Positions 9,001 through 16,670 of a stretch of 64,000 nt of DNA are shown here, in pieces. The notes beneath the pieces were generated by a model, which was given only the letters and a program-made list of their open reading frames with translations, searched no databases and was not told the DNA's origin. Position 1 is the stretch's first letter, and each line of letters starts with the position of its first letter. Both the position numbers and the translations under genes were made by a program. This DNA is from Streptantibioticus parmotrematis (lineage in GTDB: Bacteria; Actinomycetota; Actinomycetes; Streptomycetales; Streptomycetaceae), in contig NZ_JAINVZ010000007.1 of NCBI RefSeq assembly GCF_019890615.1, positions 124,001-188,000 on the forward strand, written 5' to 3'.

Positions 9001-9161
9001 TCGTAGCGCGCCCGTAGCGCTTCGGCCACCGGGACCGGCTCGCCCGGGGCGTGCCAGGCGCTCACCGCGAGGTCCGTCCACTCCGGGTGGACGGCGGGCC
9101 TGACGAACTGGTCAAGCGCCCGTTCCAGACGCCCTTCGACCAGCGCGCGGTCGTCGTGCAT
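6012..9161 (-). CDS. Alpha-mannosidase, glycoside hydrolase family 38
   Basis: Hydrolyses alpha-linked mannose, 1049 aa, the normal size for bacterial GH38. There is no signal peptide, so it should act in the cytosol. After an N-terminal beta domain (1-250) the catalytic domain begins at GHAHIDSAWLWP. By family analogy H261 and D263 are zinc ligands, D338 in ESDANMPGGE is the nucleophile and zinc ligand, and the late zinc His lies in LHQFHDILPGSSI. WLPDSFGYTAAFPQ is also typical. C-terminal beta domains (about 640-1049) complete it. The ATG at 9161 has a GGAGG-like site (revcomp of cctcc at 9169-9173). The 3' end overlaps the convergent PP2C-like gene by 43 nt. No sugar transporter adjoins it. 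Confidence 0.93.
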   Translation of the reverse strand: MHDDRALVEGRLERALDQFVRPAVHPEWTDLAVSAWHAPGEPVPVAEALRARYEPFAPGTAWGSPWSTSWFRIEGEVPREWAGRRVEVLLDPGFAGGGPGFQAEGLVYDADGVPVKGVHPLNRHVPVAAPARGGEPVRLLLEAAANPAVLRDGFRPTPLGDVLTSGDEPLYRFGYARLAVRSDEVWHLVLDVEVLSELMRELSPEDPRRHEILRALEFALDALDLHDVPGTAAGARAELAGVLSRPAHASAHRLSAVGHAHIDSAWLWPLRETVRKASRTFANVTQLATEYPELVFACSQAQQYAWVKEHQPLIWRRIKEAVQHGNWTPVGSMWVESDANMPGGEALVRQITHGKRFFLEEFGVETEEIWLPDSFGYTAAFPQLAKLAGIRWFLTQKLSWNQSNRMPHHTFWWEGIDGSRVFTHFPPVNTYNSGIRGNELARAVRQFAEKGLATRSLVPFGYGDGGGGPTREMLEKARRTRSLEGSPRVEVEPPSAFFAAAEQEYGQRAPVWSGEMYLELHRATYTTQAATKRGNRRSEHLLREAELWATTAALADPAYSYPYDALDRLWKTVLLHQFHDILPGSSIAWVHREARETYEEVRRELESLVADAVRVIAPAGAPVVFNASPYPRSEPVALPDGRTAWAAVPALGAAVAGEAPGDARVSVTAAGDGSYVLENAALRIVVDRDGLLSSVRDKAAGREALAPGARGNLLRLHPDHPNKWDAWDIDRHYRRRGTDLTEAESVQSAEDGPLRAVVRVVRRVGDSSRVTQDIVLRAGARRVDIDTVVDWHESEKVLKAAFPLDVQAERAASEIQFGHVQRPTHTNTSWDAARFETCAHRWVRVAEPDYGIALLNDSTYGHDVTRTPHPEGVGTTVRLTLLRAPHSPDPETDQGTHRFSYALLPGADTGDAVAEGLAVNLPLRVTENGTGPSAPGSGGSVAGLIGVDDPAVTVEAVKLADDRSGDVVVRLYESRGTRVTTTVTTRFPVARADVTDLLERPLRAAERAGALADGEGAAFTLRLRPFQILTLRLAVGHSSQTPTTVRSSA

Positions 9162-9357
9162 CGGGGGACCTCCTCGGGGCCGGGGGATGGAGCACTCCTC
9201 TCACACCCTTCCCCGGACCGCCCTGCGGCGCACCCCCTCGTCCCGCCTTGTCCGTTGTCCGCTCTTCGTCCGCTGCTGTCCGGAATCCAGCGATCGGGGG
9301 GAGTGGACCGTGGGGGGATGGGCATGAATCCCGCGACACTGTTCGAAGGGGGACCGA

Positions 9358-9819
9358 GTGGCGGGGGCGGATACGGAGCCGATGGATCGGGGCCCGGGCG
9401 ACGTGCTCGCGCGGGACGTCGCAGCGCCGGAGCGCGAGTTGCGGCACGAGTTGCGGCACGCGGACCTGCCGGCGGTGGCGGAGGTACGACGGCTGTTACG
9501 CGACCGGCTCAGTCAGTGGAAGGTGCCGGACCTGATCGACACCGCCGAACTGCTGGCCAGCGAGGTCGTGACCAACGCGCTGGTGCACACCGACCGCGGC
9601 GCGGAGCTGACCGCCCGGCTGACGGAGGGCGGCTGTCAGCGGCTACGAGTGGAGGTGCGGGACTACGTGGCCCGGCGGCCCAAGGTGCGCCGGGCGACCG
9701 ACCACGCGGCGCACGGCCGGGGCCTGCTGCTGGTGCAGGCGCTCGCGGACCGGTGGGGGGTGCGGGCGCAGGAGGTCGGCAAGGTGGTGTGGTTCGAGCT
9801 GACGCAGAAGGCGAGCTGA
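9358..9819 (+). CDS. RsbW/SpoIIAB-like ATP-binding protein (possible anti-sigma factor)
   Basis: Stand-alone GHKL ATPase domain of 153 aa, a very common Streptomyces family related to anti-sigma kinases. Visible motifs are the N box ELLASEVVTNALVHT, a weak G1 region (VRDYVARRP, where the usual DxG is lost) and the G2 loop HGRGLLLVQALADRWG. Loss of the G1 Asp suggests reduced or altered nucleotide binding. GTG at 9358 is preceded by GAAGGGGGA at good spacing. No sigma factor or antagonist is adjacent, so the partner is unknown. A strong bidirectional terminator follows. Confidence 0.8.
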   Translation: MAGADTEPMDRGPGDVLARDVAAPERELRHELRHADLPAVAEVRRLLRDRLSQWKVPDLIDTAELLASEVVTNALVHTDRGAELTARLTEGGCQRLRVEVRDYVARRPKVRRATDHAAHGRGLLLVQALADRWGVRAQEVGKVVWFELTQKAS

Positions 9820-9880
9820 CCCAGAGGGCGAGCTGCCGCCCGTCGCGCAAGGCGGGCCGCGCGGGCTGACGCACACGCTT

Positions 9881-9923
9881 GAGCCCCGCCGTCCGTCCGG
9901 CGTGCCGGAAGGGGGCGGGGCTC
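9881..9923. terminator. Bidirectional hairpin terminator
   Basis: 10-bp perfect arms GAGCCCCGCC and GGCGGGGCTC enclose a 23-nt loop that itself contains CCGG-N4-CCGG. It sits between the converging RsbW-like and DUF2637 genes. Confidence 0.7.
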
Positions 9924-9943
9924 ACGCGGCGAGCGCGGGGGCG

Positions 9944-11017
9944 TCAGCCGAACTGCCGCTCCAGGTCCTTCAGTTTGGCCTCCAGCGAGTCCAGCCGCGG
10001 CAGCGCCTGGGTGTCGTCCTCGGCCGTCAGATCGACCACTCCTTTGTCGGACGCGGTGGTCGTGCTCCCCCCGGACGTGCCCTCACCGGAGACCGGCTGG
10101 AGCGCGGGGCGGCGGCGCACCGGCAGCTCGGCGTCTATGGCAGGCTCCGCGACGTCGGCCGGGGAGGCCGGGGTGCTCGCCGCGGGCAGCTCCACCTGGC
10201 GCCCTCCGCGCGGCCGGATCCACCCGCCGTGGTGCTGCCGGGTTATGGCCTTGAGCCGGGCGCGCTCCAGGCGGTCGTGGTCGCGGCGGCGCAGGCGGTT
10301 CTCCTCGCGCTCCCGCTGCTCCTCGCGGACCTCCTCGACCGCCTCGTCGAGGGTGCGCACGTTCTCCAGCAGCATCAGCGACCACGCCTTGTACGTCTCG
10401 CGCGGCGCCCGCAGCCAGCGGACCATCCGGATCTGCGGCAACGGCCGCGGCACCAGGCCCTGTTCGCGCAGTGCCGCCCGGCGGGTCTGCTTCAGCGCGC
10501 GGTCGAAGAGCACCGCCGCCGACAGCGACATGCCCGCGAAGAACTCCGGCGCCCCCGCGTGGCCGAAACCACGCGGCGCGTGCACCCAGTTGAACCACGC
10601 CGACGCCGCCGCGAAGGTCCACACCAGCAGGCGCGAGCCGAGCGCCGCGTCACCGTGGCTGGCCTCCCGCACCGCGAGCACGGAGCAGAACATCGCCGCG
10701 CCGTCCAGCCCGAACGGCACCAGGTACTCCCAGCCGCCGGACAGATCGAGGTTCTGCTGACCGAAGCCGACCAGACCGTGGAAGGACAGCGCGGCGGCCA
10801 CCGCGGCGCAGCAGAACAGCAGCACGTAGGAGGCGCTGCCGTACATGGCCTCCTTCTTGCGCCGCCGTTCCTCGCCGCGCTCCCAGGAGTCCAGCGCGGC
10901 GTCCTGGGCGGCCTTGGCCTTGCGGCCGCGCACCACCACCAACACGGCCGCCGCCAGGACCGCGAGGCCCACGACGCACGACAGCGTCCAGTCCAGCGAT
11001 ATGTCCGTAAGTCTCAT
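9944..11017 (-). CDS. DUF2637 domain membrane protein
   Basis: Protein of 357 aa. TM1 (about 10-28) is followed by a basic cytoplasmic stretch, then roughly three further membrane segments (about 63-165) of DUF2637 type, e.g. YVLLFCCAAVAAALSFHG and YLVPFGLDGAAMFCSVLAVR. A charged, coiled-coil-like region (about 205-265, many EERE/RRR) and a variable tail follow. DUF2637 proteins are best known from actinobacterial conjugative elements, where some take part in plasmid spread, but no transfer genes are present here. The ATG at 11017 is supported only by the conserved length. Function unknown. Confidence 0.75.
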   Translation of the reverse strand: MRLTDISLDWTLSCVVGLAVLAAAVLVVVRGRKAKAAQDAALDSWERGEERRRKKEAMYGSASYVLLFCCAAVAAALSFHGLVGFGQQNLDLSGGWEYLVPFGLDGAAMFCSVLAVREASHGDAALGSRLLVWTFAAASAWFNWVHAPRGFGHAGAPEFFAGMSLSAAVLFDRALKQTRRAALREQGLVPRPLPQIRMVRWLRAPRETYKAWSLMLLENVRTLDEAVEEVREEQREREENRLRRRDHDRLERARLKAITRQHHGGWIRPRGGRQVELPAASTPASPADVAEPAIDAELPVRRRPALQPVSGEGTSGGSTTTASDKGVVDLTAEDDTQALPRLDSLEAKLKDLERQFG

Positions 11018-11297
11018 CTGGTCGGTCCCTTAAGTCATCTGTCTTCGCGCTGCGCGCCATCCTGACGAATGACCCGCGTTCTTGGGGTGGTTTCGGGACA
11101 AGTGAACGCCAATGAGCGGGTGTTGACCGGAAGGTGCGTGCCGAAGTATCGAACTCCCGCTCGCCACCAGGGGAGTTGATCCAATCCGCCGCACCTTATC
11201 AGGTGAGTTCCGGCCGTCCGGACCGTTGCCGCGGGGCGACCTCCGTTGCCCTGGGATGGCGCTCCAGCGTGCCCTCGCTGTTCGAAGTGGCACTTTT

Positions 11298-11319
11298 GTG
11301 ATCGTTGGTGTTCGATCAC
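11298..11319. promoter_or_regulatory. Candidate GntR operator
   Basis: Inverted repeat GTGATCG-N8-CGATCAC about 140 nt upstream of the GTG chosen for the GntR gene. Placement suggests autoregulation or control of the divergent DUF2637 gene. The assignment is an inference. Confidence 0.4.
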
Positions 11320-11386
11320 CGTCGCCGGATGGTGAAATAGGGTGCATTCGCCCGAACGAGGGACGAGCCGACACGGGCATGGACAA

Positions 11387-11448
11387 CGGACAGCGGAACG
11401 CCGACGAACACGGACAGCGGAACGCCGACAAACACGGACAGCGGAACG
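11387..11448 (+). repeat. 24-bp direct repeat upstream of the GntR start
   Basis: Two full copies (11387-11410, 11411-11434, one mismatch) and a 14-bp partial third copy of a unit beginning CGGACAGCGGAACG. The third copy runs into the GAGGAG ribosome site (11448-11453) of the GTG at 11460. If translation began instead at the ATG at 11379, the repeats would encode GQRNADEH units. Confidence 0.8.
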
Positions 11449-11459
11449 AGGAGCGACCG

Positions 11460-12158
11460 GTGGAGCACGACCCGCGCCGATCCGGGGCCGAAGCGCGCCC
11501 CAGGGTGCCGGGCCAGGCGGGCCCCGGGGCCGCACCCCGCCGCCACTCGCTGCGCGACCAGGTGCTCGGTGCCCTGCGCAGCGCCCTGGTCACCGGCGAG
11601 ATGCGGCCCGGCGCTGTCTACTCCGCCCCGGTGCTCGCCGAGCGCTTCGACGTCTCGGCGACCCCGGTCCGCGAGGCCATGCAGCAGCTGGTGCGGGAAG
11701 GCGCCGTGGAGGTCGTGCACAACCGCGGCTTCCGGGTGGCCGAGCGCACCGGCCACGACCTCGCCCAGCTGGCGGAGGTACGGGCGCTGATCGAGGTGCC
11801 GGTGGTGCTGGAGCTGGCCCGCACGGTGTGCGCCGGCCGCTGGGAGGCGCTGCGGCCGCTCGCCCAGGCGTCGGTACGGGCCGCGGCCGACGGCGACCGG
11901 GCCGCCTACGCCGAGGCCGACCGCGCCTTCCACCGCGCCCTGCTGGCGCTGTCCGGCAACGCCCAGCTGGTCACGATCGCGGAGGAGCTGCACCGGCGGG
12001 CGCAGTGGCCCGCGGCCGACGGCGGGGCCCCGCACCCGGCCGGGCTGCTGGCGGACGCCACCGAGCACGAGGTGCTGCTCGACGCGCTCATCCGTGGTGA
12101 TCTGCCCACCGTCGAGTCACTGATCCGGGAGCACTTCTCCGGTTCCGCCTGGGCCTGA
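11460..12158 (+). CDS. GntR-family (FadR type) transcriptional regulator
   Basis: DNA-binding regulator, 232 aa. The winged helix spans about 30-95 (HSLRDQVLGALRSALVTGEM ... VSATPVREAMQQLVREGAVE). An all-helical FCD effector domain follows (about 105-230), with metal-type residues in AYAEADRAFHRALLALSGN. I chose the GTG at 11460 because GAGGAG lies 6 nt upstream and the length fits the family. An in-frame ATG at 11379 would add 27 residues made largely of an octapeptide repeat. The upstream dyad at 11298-11319 may be its operator. The effector is unknown. It stands close to, but not inside, the purine block. Confidence 0.88.
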   Translation: MEHDPRRSGAEARPRVPGQAGPGAAPRRHSLRDQVLGALRSALVTGEMRPGAVYSAPVLAERFDVSATPVREAMQQLVREGAVEVVHNRGFRVAERTGHDLAQLAEVRALIEVPVVLELARTVCAGRWEALRPLAQASVRAAADGDRAAYAEADRAFHRALLALSGNAQLVTIAEELHRRAQWPAADGGAPHPAGLLADATEHEVLLDALIRGDLPTVESLIREHFSGSAWA

Positions 12159-12227
12159 TCGCGGCGAGCCGCCGCCCGGCCCGCCACGGCCCCGGCTCGC
12201 CACGCCCCTGGCTCGCCCACGATCCCG

Positions 12228-13007
12228 TCATGCCTCGCCCAGCAGGTCCGCCAGCCACACCGGCTGCCCGCCCAGCAGCCGGAACAGCCGGGTCGCCTCG
12301 CCCCGCAGCCGGGCCGCCTTCGGCTCCGGTTCGACCTCGGCGAGCGAGACCAGCGCGGGCGGCGTGCCGATCAGGTACCCCAGCTCCTCGCGGATGCGCA
12401 GCGACTCGGCGAACCCGTGCCGCGCCTCGGCCGCCTCGCCGTCACGCAGCGCGAGCCCGGCCAGATGGCGCCAGGTGAACGAGCACAGCAGCAGGTCGCC
12501 GTGGGCGGTCGCGCCCGCGTGGGCACGACGGTAGGCGGGTCTGGCCCGCGCCGGGTCGTCCGAGAGGTTCTCGGTGATCAGCCCGCGCCGGAAGTCCAGC
12601 AGCGCGCGGTCCGGCGCGCCCGGACGCAACAGCGCGGCGGCCCGCCCCAGCGCGGAGCGCGCCTCGTCGACCCGGTCGTGGACGTGCAGCACGGTCGAGG
12701 CGTACGCCAGGTGCCCGCGCTCGCACGCCGCCCGCCCGCGTTCCTCGTCGGTGTGGGCGCTCGCCTCCGCGATCCGCAACGCGTCCTCGGCCCGCTCCCA
12801 GCCGTCCGCGGTGAACAGGCAGCCCTCGATCAGCAGCGCCGCCCGGCGCAGCGCCGTGTGCGGGCCGGAGCCGGTCAGCGCGGCGGCGGCCTCCGTCCAG
12901 CAGCCACGCGAGCGCAGCCGCCACACGGCGGGCGGATCCGCCCCCGCCCCCGCCCCCGCCCCGGCGTCGTCGGCCGGTCCCTCCTCCGGCGCCCAGGCGT
13001 CCGCCAC
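12228..13007 (-). CDS. TPR-like helical repeat protein
   Basis: Soluble protein of 259 aa, almost entirely helical. The repeated Ala/Leu/Arg pattern (ALRIAEASAHTDEERGRAAC, ARPAYRRAHAGATAHGDLLL, EARHGFAESLRIREELG) fits tetratricopeptide-type helix pairs. Similar proteins in Streptomyces are annotated only as TPR or hypothetical. The GTG at 13007 has GGAGGGA 3-9 nt upstream on the minus strand. It lies downstream of pucR on the same strand after about 200 nt, so it could be read through from pucR. No catalytic motif seen. Confidence 0.7.
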   Translation of the reverse strand: MADAWAPEEGPADDAGAGAGAGADPPAVWRLRSRGCWTEAAAALTGSGPHTALRRAALLIEGCLFTADGWERAEDALRIAEASAHTDEERGRAACERGHLAYASTVLHVHDRVDEARSALGRAAALLRPGAPDRALLDFRRGLITENLSDDPARARPAYRRAHAGATAHGDLLLCSFTWRHLAGLALRDGEAAEARHGFAESLRIREELGYLIGTPPALVSLAEVEPEPKAARLRGEATRLFRLLGGQPVWLADLLGEA

Positions 13008-13208
13008 CGTTCCCTCCCCGTTGAGCCGTCGAGCCGTCGAGCCGTACGAACCGGAAAGCGATGGGCGCAGTCCAGCACGCCGGGGCGGGCGGGGCCAAGG
13101 GGTCTGCCGGAAAGTGGGTGAACGGATTCACAAACGGCCGGATCCCACCGGGACCCGCCCGATCGCGGGTGAGGGCCTGCGGCCCACGGGCGGAGGACCC
13201 GCGCGGGG

Positions 13209-14888
13209 TCAGCTCATGCGCAGCGCGAGGAAAAAGTCCACCTTGTCCTCCAGCCGGGACAGGTCCCGGCCGGTCAGCTGCTCGATGCGGCCGATGCGGT
13301 AGCGCAGCGTGTTGACGTGCAGGTGCAGCCGGGTCGCGCAGCGGGTCCACGACCCGTCGCAGTCGAGGAACGCCTCCAGCGTCGGGATCAGCTCGGCGCG
13401 GTGGCGCCGGTCGTAGGCGCGCAGCGGATCCAGCAGCCGCGCGGTGAACGCCCGCCGCACGTCGTCGGGGACGAACGGCAGCAGCAGCACGTGGGAGGCC
13501 AGCTCCTCGTGGCCCGCGACGCAGACCCGGCCCGGCCGGGCGGCGGCCACCCGGCGGGCGTGCCGGGCCTCCTCCAGCGCGCCGCGCAGCCCCTCGGCGG
13601 AGTGCACGGACGCGCTCACCCCGATCGTCAGCCGCCCGTCGCCGTCCAGCCCGCGCGCCAGCGGGCCGCCGACGGAACGCAGCAGCTCGTCGGCGCGCAG
13701 CCCGCGCGGCCCGGCCGCCTCCGCCGCCTCGTCGCCTTCCCGGTCGCCCGGCGCGACCGGCAGCGGCAGCAGGGCCATCGCCTCCTCGTCGTCGTGCGCC
13801 ACCGCGACGCGCTCCAGCGGATCGCCGCCCGGGCCCGACGGGTCCACCAGGATCTCCTCCAGCAGCGTCTGCGCCGCCGGGCCGCCAGAAGGCCGCTCGT
13901 CGTCCCAGTCGACCCGGGCCACCACGACCTGCCAGTGCGGCGCGGCGCCCGCCCCCGGCAGCAGCACCGGCGCCGCCACCCGCAGCCGGGCGGCCACCTC
14001 GGCGGGCGGCGCCCCGGTCTGCACCAGTTCCAGCACCTCGTGCGCGAGGCGGCGGCGTACCGCGCCCGCGGCGTCCTGGCGGTCGCGTTCGGTGGCGATC
14101 AGCTGGGTGACGCCGGTGAGCAGGTCGAGGCGTTCGGCCGGCCATTCGCCCGCGTCGGCCTCGACCGCCAGCAGCCAGTCCGACAGCGGCGAGGCGTCCG
14201 GCTTCTCGGCGCGCCCCGGGCCGCCGGGCCGGATCGCGAAGAGCGAGAAGGTCCGCCCGCCGACGGTCAGTCGGTGCGGGCCCGGGCGGCCGGTGCGGGT
14301 CGCGGCCAGGTGCTCACCGGCCAGCTCGGCCCGCACCTGCGCGGGCAGTTCGGCCGCCGAGCCCGCGATGCGCCGTCCGGTGGACGACAGCACCCAGGCA
14401 CGCAGGTCCAGATCGGTGACGAGCAGGTCGAGCACCGCGTCGGGACCGCCGCCGGAGGGCCCGGACGACATCAGCCTGCGGTGCCGGTCCACCACCGCCG
14501 CCAGGTCGCCCGCGCGCTCGGTGGACACCTGCCGCACCACGTATTCGGTGATGGTCGCGAACGCCACGTCCTCGTCCACCGCGAACAGCGGCAGCCGGTG
14601 CCGCTCGCACGCCTCCACCAGGTCCCGCGGCACGCCGCCGACCTCCGCCTCACCGGCCGCCAGCGCCGCCACCCCGGCCGCCGCCACACGCCGTACGAAC
14701 GGTTCGGAGTCCTCGGGGCCGCGTCGCCAGGCCAGCCCGGTCAGCACCAGCTCGCCCCCGGACAGGTAGCGGCTGGGATCGCGCAGGTCCGTGGTCATGA
14801 CGCCGCGGACCGTACGGTCCAGCTCGTCCTGCCCGCCGAGCAGCCGCAGGCCCAGTGCCTCGGTGTCCAGCAGTGTGCGCAGCCGCAT
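13209..14888 (-). CDS. pucR: PucR-family transcriptional regulator of purine catabolism
   Basis: Regulator of 559 aa with the PucR architecture: N-terminal purine-catabolism regulatory domain (1-125, MRLRTLLDTEALGLRLLGG, VMTTDLRDPSRYL), a central GGDEF-like region (about 290-440), and the C-terminal PucR helix-turn-helix (about 500-559, TLEAFLDCDGSWTRCATRLH, VNTLRYRIGRIEQLTG). It is divergent from the xanthine dehydrogenase operon, which it probably controls. A dyad in the shared region (15081-15098) is the obvious candidate site. In Bacillus subtilis PucR activates purine catabolism with allantoin-type effectors. Whether this protein activates or represses cannot be seen. Confidence 0.9.
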   Translation of the reverse strand: MRLRTLLDTEALGLRLLGGQDELDRTVRGVMTTDLRDPSRYLSGGELVLTGLAWRRGPEDSEPFVRRVAAAGVAALAAGEAEVGGVPRDLVEACERHRLPLFAVDEDVAFATITEYVVRQVSTERAGDLAAVVDRHRRLMSSGPSGGGPDAVLDLLVTDLDLRAWVLSSTGRRIAGSAAELPAQVRAELAGEHLAATRTGRPGPHRLTVGGRTFSLFAIRPGGPGRAEKPDASPLSDWLLAVEADAGEWPAERLDLLTGVTQLIATERDRQDAAGAVRRRLAHEVLELVQTGAPPAEVAARLRVAAPVLLPGAGAAPHWQVVVARVDWDDERPSGGPAAQTLLEEILVDPSGPGGDPLERVAVAHDDEEAMALLPLPVAPGDREGDEAAEAAGPRGLRADELLRSVGGPLARGLDGDGRLTIGVSASVHSAEGLRGALEEARHARRVAAARPGRVCVAGHEELASHVLLLPFVPDDVRRAFTARLLDPLRAYDRRHRAELIPTLEAFLDCDGSWTRCATRLHLHVNTLRYRIGRIEQLTGRDLSRLEDKVDFFLALRMS

Positions 14889-15017
14889 CGGTCCCGCCTT
14901 GTCGCCGTGTCTCGATCGTGTCGTCGTGAAGTCGTGTTGTCATGCCATCGGGCCCGCCGTGCCGCGTTCCCCGCGTGGCCGGAATCCGGCCCGCCCGGGT
15001 GAAGGTCGCGACCATCC

Positions 15018-15098
15018 GGAACCAGGTCTTTCAGAGGAATCTACAAGGTGCATCCACCGACCGGCCAAGCGCTTCATGGTTTCGGTGACTGCACCGAA
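15018..15098 (+). promoter_or_regulatory. Divergent pucR/xdh control region with a 7-4-7 dyad
   Basis: The perfect inverted repeat TTCGGTG-ACTG-CACCGAA occupies 15081-15098, about 125 nt upstream of the first xdh gene. Further up, GGAAC (15018-15022) and TCTACA (15040-15045) lie 17 nt apart, resembling an extracytoplasmic-function sigma promoter, and TACAAG (15042-15047) could be a weak -10. The dyad is a candidate PucR site. The promoter is uncertain. Confidence 0.5.
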
Positions 15099-15221
15099 CC
15101 GGCCACGCGGCCGTGTACTGGGGTCACACCACGTGAACAGGACATGAACTCCCCGTCCGCCAGCACCCCTCAGCACCCCTCAGCGCAACCGACGCACCAC
15201 GAGATCGAGAAGAGATCCCCC

Positions 15222-16109
15222 ATGGACTTCCTGCGCCCCGCCAGCTGGGAGGAGGCGCTCGCCGCCAAGGCCGAGCACCCCACCGCTGTGCCGATCGCGG
15301 GCGGCACCGACGTGATGGTCGAGATCAACTTCGACCACCGCCGGCCCGACGTGCTGCTGGACCTGAACCGCATCGGCGAGCTGCACGACTGGGAGGTGGG
15401 CGAGGACACCGTACGGCTCGGCGCGTCGGTCTCCTACACCCGCATCATCGAGAACCTGCGGTCCGTGCTGCCGGGCCTGGCCACCGCGAGCCACACCGTC
15501 GCCTCCCCGCAGATCCGCAACCGCGGCGGCGTCGGCGGCAACCTGGGCTGCGCCTCCCCGGCCGGTGACGCCCACCCCGCGCTGCTCGCCTCCGGCTGCG
15601 AGGTCGAGGTCGCCTCGGTACGCGGCACCCGCATGATCCCCATCGACGAGTTCTACGTCGGCGTCAAGCGCAACGCCCTCGCCCCCGACGAGCTGATCCG
15701 CGCGATCCACCTGCCCAGGGCCGACGGCCCCCAGCAGTTCTCCAAGGTCGGCACCCGCAACGCCATGGTCATCGCGGTGTGCGCCTTCGGCATCGCGCTG
15801 CACCCCTCGACCCGCACGGTCCGCACCGGCATCGGGTCCGCCGCGCCCACCCCGATCCGCGCCAAGGCGGCCGAGGAGTTCCTCGCCGCCGCGCTGGAGG
15901 AGGGCGGCTTCTGGGACAACGGCAAGATCATCCCGCCCGCCGTGGCACGGCAGTTCGCGGAGCTGGTCTCCGGCGCCGCCAACCCCATCGACGACGTGCG
16001 CGGCTCCGCCTCGTACCGCCGTCACGCGCTGGGCGTCATGGCCCGGCGCACGCTGGGCTGGACCTGGGACGAGTACCGCGGCAACGAGAGGAGCGCACGA
16101 TGCGCGTGA
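15222..16109 (+). CDS. xdhB: Xanthine dehydrogenase, FAD-binding subunit
   Basis: Flavin subunit of a three-subunit molybdenum hydroxylase, 295 aa, moving electrons from the iron-sulfur centres to NAD or another acceptor. The FAD-binding fold (1-175) shows PIAGGTDVMVEIN and RNRGGVGGNLGCASPAGDAHP, the usual pyrophosphate and isoalloxazine loops. The flavoprotein C-terminal domain follows (about 180-285). The ATG at 15222 begins exactly at the conserved MDFLRPASWEEAL. An in-frame ATG at 15144 would add 26 unrelated residues. It is the first gene of the operon and overlaps the next start by 10 nt. Confidence 0.92.
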   Translation: MDFLRPASWEEALAAKAEHPTAVPIAGGTDVMVEINFDHRRPDVLLDLNRIGELHDWEVGEDTVRLGASVSYTRIIENLRSVLPGLATASHTVASPQIRNRGGVGGNLGCASPAGDAHPALLASGCEVEVASVRGTRMIPIDEFYVGVKRNALAPDELIRAIHLPRADGPQQFSKVGTRNAMVIAVCAFGIALHPSTRTVRTGIGSAAPTPIRAKAAEEFLAAALEEGGFWDNGKIIPPAVARQFAELVSGAANPIDDVRGSASYRRHALGVMARRTLGWTWDEYRGNERSARCA

Positions 16110-16669
16110 CGTTCACGGTCAACGGCCGCGAGCAGGAAGCCGACGACGTCTGGGAGGGCGAGAGCCTGCTGTACGTCCTGCGCGAGCGGATGGGCCTGCC
16201 CGGCTCCAAGAACGCCTGCGAGCAGGGCGAGTGCGGATCCTGCACGGTGCGCCTCGACGACGTGCCGGTCTGCTCCTGCCTGGTCGCCGCCGGTCAGGTG
16301 CAGGGCCGCGAGGTCGTCACCGTCGAGGGCCTGGCCGACCAGGCCCGCGAGCGCGGCGGCCGCGCCACCGACGGCACCACGCTCGACCAGGCCAAGGGCT
16401 GGCAGGCCAAGCCGCACGGCGCCCAGGCCGCACAGCCCGGTCAACTCGCCCCGATCCAGCAGGCGTTCATCGACGCCGGAGCCGTGCAGTGCGGTTTCTG
16501 CACCCCCGGCCTGCTGGTCGCCGCCGACGAACTGCTGGAGCGCAACTCCTCCCCGACCGACGCGGACATCCGCGAGGCGCTGTCGGGCAACCTGTGCCGC
16601 TGCACGGGCTACGAGAAGATCCTCGACGCGGTCCGCCTGGCCGCCGCCCGCCAGGACGAGGTGGTCTGA
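16100..16669 (+). CDS. Xanthine dehydrogenase, 2Fe-2S subunit
   Basis: Electron-transfer subunit, 189 aa. The N-terminal plant-ferredoxin domain has CEQGECGSC plus a fourth Cys in PVCSC. The C-terminal helical domain binds a second 2Fe-2S cluster through CGFCTPG and CRCTGY. All eight cysteines are present. Between the domains there is an insert of about 35 residues (QARERGGRATDGTTLDQAKG), longer than in the minimal family. The ATG overlaps the FAD-subunit stop, and the stop is one base from the Mo-subunit ATG, so the three subunits are translated together. Confidence 0.95.
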   Translation: MRVTFTVNGREQEADDVWEGESLLYVLRERMGLPGSKNACEQGECGSCTVRLDDVPVCSCLVAAGQVQGREVVTVEGLADQARERGGRATDGTTLDQAKGWQAKPHGAQAAQPGQLAPIQQAFIDAGAVQCGFCTPGLLVAADELLERNSSPTDADIREALSGNLCRCTGYEKILDAVRLAAARQDEVV

Positions 16670-16670
16670 G

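Larger units (their letters stand above)
11018..11459. other. Gene-free divergent region between DUF2637 and GntR genes
   Basis: About 440 bp without a supportable gene. It is more AT-rich than its surroundings. It contains a short dyad CACCT-TATC-AGGTG (11192-11205), a 7-bp dyad GTGATCG-N8-CGATCAC (11298-11319) and, next to the GntR start, a 24-bp tandem repeat (11387-11448). Promoters for both flanking genes should lie here. Confidence 0.6.

Noticed and set aside
11387-11448. Short direct repeats considered as a CRISPR remnant
   Set aside because: Units abut without spacers, only two full copies, and there are no cas genes.
11379-11459. Upstream ATG for the GntR regulator
   Set aside because: The GTG at 11460 has an ideal GAGGAG 6 nt upstream; the extra residues are mostly a 24-bp DNA repeat. 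Kept as an alternative in the annotation.
15018-15045. GGAAC-N17-TCTACA as an ECF-sigma promoter of the xdh operon
   Set aside because: Match is short and a vegetative -10-like TACAAG overlaps it; kept only as a remark in the control-region entry.
15144-15221. Upstream ATG for the XDH FAD subunit
   Set aside because: Adds 26 Ser/Pro/His-rich residues before the conserved MDFLRPASWEEAL; family members start at the latter.
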